A stretch of 64,000 bases of DNA from Cryptomeria japonica (lineage: Eukaryota > Streptophyta > Pinopsida > Cupressales > Cupressaceae): the NCBI RefSeq assembly GCF_030272615.1, contig NC_081413.1:559399945-559463944 (forward strand), given 5' to 3'. The notes under the pieces were generated by a model. That model was not told the DNA's origin, did no database searches, and saw only the letters and a list, made by a program, of their open reading frames with translations. Below, in pieces: positions 58,386 to 64,000 of this stretch (the first letter of the stretch is position 1; every line of letters starts with the position of its first letter). The position numbers were made by a program, and so were the translations under genes.

Positions 58386-58403
58386 TGGTACTCCCAATGG
58401 GAC
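58386..58403 (+). other. Primer-binding site of element E
   Basis: TGGTACTCCCAATGGGAC, five bases after the LTR's CA. It differs from A's site (TGGCACGCCCGCTGGGAC) at four of 18 positions. Confidence 0.6.
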
Positions 58404-58489
58404 CCACTTGACGAGTCATTTAACATTTTCTGTTGTTTGAGTGTCTTTATTGCATATTTTCTCAATCCTGTGATTTTATGAAACCGTGC

Positions 58490-59340
58490 ATTAGAACCCT
58501 GAAACCGCAGGTTCGCGCCCTGAAACCGTGGGTTAGCACCCTGAAACCGCGGGTTCGTGCCCTAAAAGTTTGGGTTCACACCCTGAAACTACAAGTTCGG
58601 TATTATCATTTTCATACGACAATGGGATTGCCACTATCATTTTCATACAAAAGTGTTTTAGACAACTAGCGGGTTTGGCCCTAAAATAGTGGGTTTGCAC
58701 CTCAAACAACGGGTTCACTATTATCATTTTCATACAACAACGGGATCGCCATTATCATTTTCATACAACAATGGGATCAACATTATCATTTTCATACGAA
58801 AATATTTTAGACAACTAATGGGTTTGAACCCTGAAACATCGGGTTTGTACCTTGAAACAAAGGGTTTGTGCCCTGAAACAATGACTTCACTATTATCATT
58901 TTCATATGACAACGGGATCACTAATTATTATTTACATGATTTTCTAGAATGTTATTTTGGTACTAATCTGCTAATTTGTGTGATAGCATTTTAGACAAAC
59001 AATAGGAACGTGTTTTAGACAACCAGCAATTCACTTACACCAATGGGTGTGTGCCTTGAAACAATGGGTTTGCGCCACACAACAACGGATTCGCTCATCA
59101 TCATTTACATGATTTTTTAGAATGCTATTTTTCTACTAATCAACTAACTTGTAAGTTGTCAGATGATTTAAATTTTCCAAGTTTGCACCCTGAATTAACG
59201 AGAGCGCACCCTAAAATAGTAGGAATGCACCCTAAACAGTGGAAACGCGAAATAGTGGGAATGCACAGGTTGAAACAATGGGAACACAACTTGAAACAAT
59301 GGATTTGGACTGTGTTGTAGCAGGTTCGCTCATTATCATT
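58490..59340 (+). repeat. 21-bp minisatellite and mixed repeat field in E leader
   Basis: Five tandem 21-bp units at 58496-58600 (consensus accctgaaaccgcgggttcg) then scattered single units to about 59290. These alternate with a 'tattatcattttcatacgacaatgggatc' module (58601, 58722, 58771, 58893). In one plus frame (58433-58669) the 21-mers encode a seven-residue repeat, [A/T]LKPxVR. Confidence 0.85.
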
Positions 59341-59819
59341 TACATGATTTTCCAGAATGTTATTTTTGGACTAATCTTCTAACTTGTGTGTTTTGAGACA
59401 ATATTTTGCTAACATTTTGTAGAAAATCGAGTGATAAGAAGACCCCATGCTTTTAAAATATTAACAATTGATTGCAAAACCACTAAAGAGGGGTTTCACA
59501 AAAACATATTTCCTTTATTTCATTTCAATATTTTCATCTTGTGTCTTATGGGGAATTAGGATTACTTCAATTCAACTAAGGAAATGGACATGTTGTGTCC
59601 TTTTAGTAATTAGGCACACTTCAATTTGATTAAAGGAAATGAACCCCATGTCTTTCATGATTGGCACACTTGTGCGCATGTAGAGTGGTTGTACTGCTAA
59701 CACACACTATCCTCTCCCTTTGGCTCTCATAGTCGTAGGTGCAAGAGAAAAGTGTTAGCGACACTCATTTTTCTTTTTAGTAGAGAATCACATCTTGGGG
59801 GCCTCATCACTTCAAGGGA

Positions 59820-60293
59820 GTGTTTCAAAATAGGGGCACATTGGGGACAACATCTCTCCCAATGCAACCTCGAGCGGTGTTTTTCAAGCCTCTATATAAA
59901 AAACCCGATCAAATTTTTGAAGTGTTGAGTGAATTCGTCGTATGTGGAGGCCTTCTCTGCACCAATAAGCTCAATCAAAGTCTTAAGTGGCTTGCTTCGA
60001 TAATCTGTTGTTGGACTGGACTTGTTGGAAAATTGCTACAAACCATTGTTATAGTGGCCCTAATCCTTCTACTTGTTGACTCAGACATTGTGATACATGC
60101 ATGTCGAAGACACCCCTCATGTACCCCCCAATTTGAGAGAAAATTTCTTGAGATCTTTAGGTCTTTAGAAATTCAAAGCTTGGCATGCCCGAGAAGTGTG
60201 TGTCGAGGGTGCAGCCAGTGCTGCCAAGCTTCTATCTATCCATTTGGATGTGGTATTTTATGGTTAGGGGATTCAACAAGTACTGTCGTTTGA
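59820..60293 (+). CDS. Unrecognised 157-codon ORF in E leader
   Basis: Open from ATG 59820. Residues about 60-88 (IICCWTGLVGKLLQTIVIVA and on) form a hydrophobic segment long enough to span a membrane. The C-terminus is Cys-rich (CPRSVCRGCSQCCQ). Some Ogre elements carry an extra ORF between the 5' LTR and gag, which this position would fit, but I see no match and the frame may be chance. Confidence 0.3.
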   Translation: MFQNRGTLGTTSLPMQPRAVFFKPLYKKPDQIFEVLSEFVVCGGLLCTNKLNQSLKWLASIICCWTGLVGKLLQTIVIVALILLLVDSDIVIHACRRHPSCTPQFERKFLEIFRSLEIQSLACPRSVCRGCSQCCQASIYPFGCGILWLGDSTSTVV

Positions 60294-61313
60294 CTATCCT
60301 AATAAGTGCATGATTATTTTATTGTATTCTATCATTTGTATGTGCTTGTTGTGTTCATGTTACAACGCTCTTTTGCCAAAATCAATATTAGTCATCAAAC
60401 ACATCACATTTCATATAGTCCTAGTTCTTGTTGTTGTCCTGCAGTGGGTTCGCTTCCTAGTATAGCGGGAATGCCTTTGTCTTGAGCTAGATTGACATAC
60501 TTAGCATAGTCACTCATTTGAACTCTCGCAGGTTTGCTTAGAAAACTTGCAGGTTTTCTTTTTACCCTAGTGGGTTTGCTGTCAGTCTCACCTATCTTTC
60601 ATGAGCTTGTCCTTAGATGTCATTGTGTTGTCGTTATGTTGTTCGCATTGCCTTAGAAATTGCTTGATTCTGTAGTTGTTCGTTATGTTCATGATCTTGT
60701 TCTTAGACGTTGTCATGTTGCCAAAATTCTGTCCATTTAGTGCTAGAGCATTTCTTGATCTTTCACCAGTTATGACTTATCTTTCGTGGTCTTGTCCTTA
60801 GAAGTCATAGCGTTGTTGTTATACTATCCACATTGTCTTAGAAACTGCTTGATCTACTAGCTTTGAGGATATATATTTTATGATCTTGATCTTTCGATGT
60901 TATTACACTATTGTTATTCTACCGGCATTGTGGTAGAAATCTTTGGATTATCAACAATTAATATCTTTATTTGTGCGTTTCTCTGGTCCTAGATATCCTT
61001 GATCTAGGCGTTATGATGTCCACGAGTCTCTAGATTCTAGTTCGATTAGTATCATGTAGTTCTTGGCTTCATGTGGCATTCGGTCATTGTGTCCCCTTTG
61101 CATCCAGGTGTTGTCAATTTTTTATTATATCACTTTATGTCTCATATCTCCTAGCATCAAGATTGTCGCCCATCATCATATCTTGTCTCCCAATTCGCAT
61201 CATCATTTCCTTCTTCCTAATTCAAAGGTTGAACATCAAATATCCAAAATTGAACATCAAATTTCACCCCCTTTCCAACTTCTTAAAAGTCAATCCCCAT
61301 CTCATCTTGCTCT
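60294..61313 (+). other. Leader of E, no supported gene
   Basis: Repeats of 'cttgtccttagatgtcat..gttgttgttat' type phrases (60600-60930) and a few 'gcaggtttgct' units echoing the minisatellite. Overlapping frames at 61063-61387 lack domains. Confidence 0.4.
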
Positions 61314-61895
61314 TTGGTCTATCACCCTTTTTCATCTTTCATCTCTCCAACTCATCAACTAATTTTCATGTCACAATTCTATTATAATGAGTTTGGTTGC
61401 CTTTCATTTTCTTCCACTTCTCCCTATATCGATGACGACGAGGGTATGGTTGATCAACCTGATGACACATATATCCAATTCATCTCTCAATCCTACTATG
61501 ATGAGTATGGTCATTCCTTCTTTTCTTCCACTTCACCCTATGACGATGATGACGAGGGCATGGTTGATCAACCCGATGAGATAGATCTCCAAGTCACGTC
61601 ACACTCTTATCTCACTTCTCCATCCAATTCTAATATTTTATCCTATCTCAATTCTCCATCTAGTTCTAATCTTCCATCTTATCTAAATTCTCCATCCAGT
61701 TCTAATCTCCCATCTTATCTCACTTCTCCATCCAATTCTAATCTCCCATCTTATCTAAATTCTCCATCCATTTCTAATCTCCCATCTTATCTCGTTTCTC
61801 CATCCAATTCTAATCTCCCATCTTATCTCACTTCTCCATCCAATTCTAATCTTCCATCTTATCTCAATCCTTTATCTAATCCTAATCCGCCATGA
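61314..61895 (+). CDS. Element E repeat-built ORF, part 1 (Ser/Tyr/Pro-rich)
   Basis: 193 codons. A 37-residue acidic module occurs twice: SQFYYNEFG...DDDEGMVDQPDD and SQSYYDEYG...DDDEGMVDQPDE. It is followed by nine 12-residue units of the type SYLTSPSNSNLP, encoded by a 36-bp tandem repeat (61605-61880). Ends with a stop at 61893-61895. No enzyme motif; likely a disordered protein. It stands where Gag and protease would lie in B. Confidence 0.5.
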   Translation: MVYHPFSSFISPTHQLIFMSQFYYNEFGCLSFSSTSPYIDDDEGMVDQPDDTYIQFISQSYYDEYGHSFFSSTSPYDDDDEGMVDQPDEIDLQVTSHSYLTSPSNSNILSYLNSPSSSNLPSYLNSPSSSNLPSYLTSPSNSNLPSYLNSPSISNLPSYLVSPSNSNLPSYLTSPSNSNLPSYLNPLSNPNPP

Positions 61896-62029
61896 ATTAT
61901 ACAATACCATTATCATTTGTGCCCCCACCCATCCAATCAATGCCACAAGTGGTCAGTGCCCTGCAACATCAACCTTGAGTAACATCACAACTTGTTGTTT
62001 CAAAACTGCGATTCAGTTATCTATAGGCA

Positions 62030-62593
62030 TTGCCTTCACACATTGTTGTGATGAACATTCATGAACAAGCATGTGGCACCAATCGCAATCCTTCATCTCA
62101 CTTAAATCCTCCACCATCCACTTCCTCCTATCTCAGTCCACCATCCACCACATCTTATCTCAATCCACCAGCTTCCTTTCCAACTCTCACATCTATCATT
62201 CCTCTCCCACTTCCTACCACCATCGAAGATCTTTCATTCATTAAGATCGTACACCCACAATCCCCATCACTTACTTCTACCATCATTCACATTCAATCCA
62301 AGGAGCCTCTTATCCTTCCATCCACTCCATCTCTCCCAGTTGATGAATCTCCCATCCTTCCATCCACTCCATCTCTCCCAATTGATGAATCTCCCATCCT
62401 TCCATCCACTTCATCTCTCCCAGTTGATAAATCTCCCATCCTACCATCCACTCCATCTCTCCTAGTTGATGAATCTTTCATCATTCCATCAACTCCATCT
62501 ATCCCAATTGCCCCATCCTTCCATCCAGTCAATCTATCCCAGTTGAAGAAACTCCCATCTTTCCATCTACTCCATCTACTCCATCTATCCTAG
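62030..62593 (+). CDS. Element E repeat-built ORF, part 2 (PSTPSLPVDES repeats)
   Basis: 187 codons in a different frame from part 1. After SYLSPPSTTSYLNPP come five units of about 14 residues (SPILPSTPSLPVDE, 62300-62510), encoded by a 42-bp tandem repeat. Past 62540 the same kind of repeat goes on in another frame to about 62700 (stop near 62592). It probably once formed a single protein with parts 1 and 3. Confidence 0.5.
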   Translation: MPSHIVVMNIHEQACGTNRNPSSHLNPPPSTSSYLSPPSTTSYLNPPASFPTLTSIIPLPLPTTIEDLSFIKIVHPQSPSLTSTIIHIQSKEPLILPSTPSLPVDESPILPSTPSLPIDESPILPSTSSLPVDKSPILPSTPSLLVDESFIIPSTPSIPIAPSFHPVNLSQLKKLPSFHLLHLLHLS

Positions 62594-62745
62594 TTGAAGA
62601 ACCTTGCATTTTCACATTTATTCCATCCACCCAAGTCACTAAATCTTCCATCCTTCCATCTATTCCATCTAAAGATTCTATCCACTCACCCCTTGTTCCA
62701 CCATCCACACCTATCCCATCATTCCAAGATCTTGTTCCAGAGCAT

Positions 62746-63573
62746 GTGGAAAATTTTATTGATCTAATTCAAGATCATACCATTCCATCTCCTCCATCTC
62801 AAGATCCCCTACCATTTCCTCTACCAAGTCAATATCCTCCCATCCCATATATTCCACCTCTTGATCCTCCATTTCCTCCTATCCAAACCATCCCAACACC
62901 ATCACTCTATCCCCTTGGTTCACTCACATTTGTCCATAGCAGTTTGTTCACAATAAAAGAACATCTCATATGCACCACCCATTCTCCTCCATATAATAAT
63001 GGACTCACATCTTGTTACCTAGAGAACAAGTATCCTACTTTAGGTAAAATGCTAAAAAAAATGAACTATCAAGGAAAAGGCTTGGGCCTACATGAGAAAG
63101 GTACTTTGGAGCCCATCTATGTTAAATCACATCTAGGATCTCATGGTCTTGATTACATATCCCAAGGCACTTCAAATCAAAATGTTGGTACACCTAATGC
63201 AAAATCCAAGTATGCTTCCAAGCACACCATTGCATCTTCCCATCCTTCCTCCAAATCATTTATCACCATCCCCCCTCCTCAACCATATAAACCTAAAACA
63301 ATTGTCCATATTCCTCCTTCATCCTCAAAATACATTTTGGGTCCCTATATCCCAAAATCTACCTTCATATATCCCCCACATGCTAAATCCACTTTGGGCC
63401 CTTATATCCCAAATCCCATCCTCCATCTTTTCCTACTCGTCCCTCCATACACAAATCCCATATCTCCATCACCCATCATAAACACACTAGTCCTTTCATT
63501 CCCAATCAGGATCAACAAAGGCATGTGTCCTCGCATTCCATCCAACAACCTACCTCCATCACTTCACCCATAA
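62746..63573 (+). CDS. Element E repeat-built ORF, part 3, with G-patch
   Basis: 275 codons. The N-terminal 70 residues are very Pro-rich (PSPPSQDPLPFPLPSQYPP). The G-patch is at 63030-63130: PTLGKMLKKMNYQGKGLGL then KGTLEPIYV. Then KYASKHTIASSHPSSKS and repeats of LGPYIPKS (63340, 63394, and again at 63915 after the stop). The G-patch is the only recognised domain and links E to the G-patch of B and C. Confidence 0.6.
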   Translation: MENFIDLIQDHTIPSPPSQDPLPFPLPSQYPPIPYIPPLDPPFPPIQTIPTPSLYPLGSLTFVHSSLFTIKEHLICTTHSPPYNNGLTSCYLENKYPTLGKMLKKMNYQGKGLGLHEKGTLEPIYVKSHLGSHGLDYISQGTSNQNVGTPNAKSKYASKHTIASSHPSSKSFITIPPPQPYKPKTIVHIPPSSSKYILGPYIPKSTFIYPPHAKSTLGPYIPNPILHLFLLVPPYTNPISPSPIINTLVLSFPIRINKGMCPRIPSNNLPPSLHP

Positions 63574-64000
63574 TTCCTACATTCCCTACACCTCTGCACA
63601 CTCCTTCCAATGCTACTCGTAGTGTTTTGGATGCCAAATTAAAATGCATAAAGATAAACATCCACAACAATATAAAGATTATCATGTCCACTCAAAAACA
63701 CATGTTCCAACAATGTAAAATCTGATCCAAAAAGGCAATGAATCCCAATGGCTGCAAAGGGCCACTAAAAAAAAAAGTGGATTCCAAAGCAAAAAGAAGC
63801 AAAGTAAAAAGAAGTAGTGCATCCAAAAGAAGAATCTCCAATGGCATCCAAAGCTGCTAGCTCACAAGATAAAGATGCTTCCCCACCATCTTCTATATCT
63901 ATTTTGGGTCCCTATGTCCTAAAGATACCTATCATAATTCCTCCATCATATCCACATGCTACATCCATTTCCCCTCTACTCATCCCACTTCCTCTGCAAC
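63574..64000 (+). other. Continuation of E repeat-rich coding sequence
   Basis: In a shifted frame, YILGPYVLKIP-type units and Pro/Ser-rich text run on to the window edge, broken by stops near 63725 and a poly-A-like aaaaaaaaag tract at 63769. The element continues beyond. Confidence 0.4.

Larger units (their letters stand above)
57367..64000 (+). mobile_element. Element E: plus-strand LTR element, gag and protease not visible, continues past window
   Basis: LTR 57367-58380, primer site 58386-58403, leader with minisatellite, then repeat-rich ORFs with a G-patch like those in B and C. Nothing resembling Gag or an aspartic protease lies between the primer site and the G-patch. RT would be expected after 64000. 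Confidence 0.65.

Noticed and set aside
58496-58600. GGTTCG cores in the 21-bp repeats resembling tRNA B boxes
   Set aside because: No A box or tRNA-like fold at the right distance; the match is only six bases and follows from the repeat unit.
62293-62532. Minus-strand ORF with GRDGVDGRMGDSS repeats
   Set aside because: Shadow of the plus-strand PSTPSLPVDES repeat; the plus strand carries the G-patch and the element orientation.
1-64000. CRISPR arrays, rRNA or tRNA genes, bacterial operons
   Set aside because: None seen: repeats lack regular unique spacers, and no tRNA or rRNA signature was found by reading either strand.

Overview
This is AT-rich, gene-poor land-plant nuclear DNA made almost entirely of retrotransposons in several layers of insertion and decay. 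Long Tat/Ogre-type Ty3/Gypsy elements, large decayed spacers and the lack of any intact host gene suggest a very large, repeat-rich genome. A gymnosperm is my guess, but no host gene in the window proves the species. No rRNA, tRNA, CRISPR or bacterial-type operon was seen.

Layout. (1) 1-25096: element B, a minus-strand Tat-lineage Ty3/Gypsy element, read right to left: 5' LTR 23915-25096, primer-binding-site-like sequence, 2-kb leader, gag, protease, G-patch, RT, two RNase H domains, integrase, then an antisense (plus-strand) Plant Mobile Domain gene, polypurine tract and 3' LTR 1-1134 (cut by the window edge). (2) 3879-11685: element A, a related but deleted element (gag and protease kept; RT, RNase H and integrase core lost). 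It sits inside B's mobile-domain gene with a perfect 5-bp target duplication. (3) 26090-28680: the 3' half of a dead LINE, minus strand. (4) about 28700-44128: element C, an older Tat-type element, minus strand. Its 3' LTR is split by element D, its integrase by a Copia-type solo LTR (39948-40823), and its protease/RT region is scrambled. (5) 29437-37344: element D, with Copia-like ends, a coiled-coil zinc-knuckle Gag and a large open region (originally about 1,100 residues) of unknown function instead of pol. It is flanked by an exact 146-149 bp target duplication. (6) 44128-57350: old debris, comprising an LTR stub, an unrecognised decayed plus-strand gene, Gypsy RT and Copia integrase fragments, and several kb with nothing recognisable. 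(7) 57367-64000: element E, plus strand. It has an LTR and primer site, a leader with a 21-bp minisatellite, then proline/serine-rich repeat ORFs ending in a G-patch; no gag or protease is visible.

Relative ages from LTR comparison by eye: A is youngest (2 differences in 198 bp), B and D are older (about 5%), and C is oldest. The most interesting items are the captured antisense mobile-domain gene in B, the replacement of pol by an unknown large ORF in D with its abnormally long target duplication, repeated TCGTACGA palindromes at both ends of B, ACCGAC clusters in D's LTRs, and the repeat-built ORFs of E.
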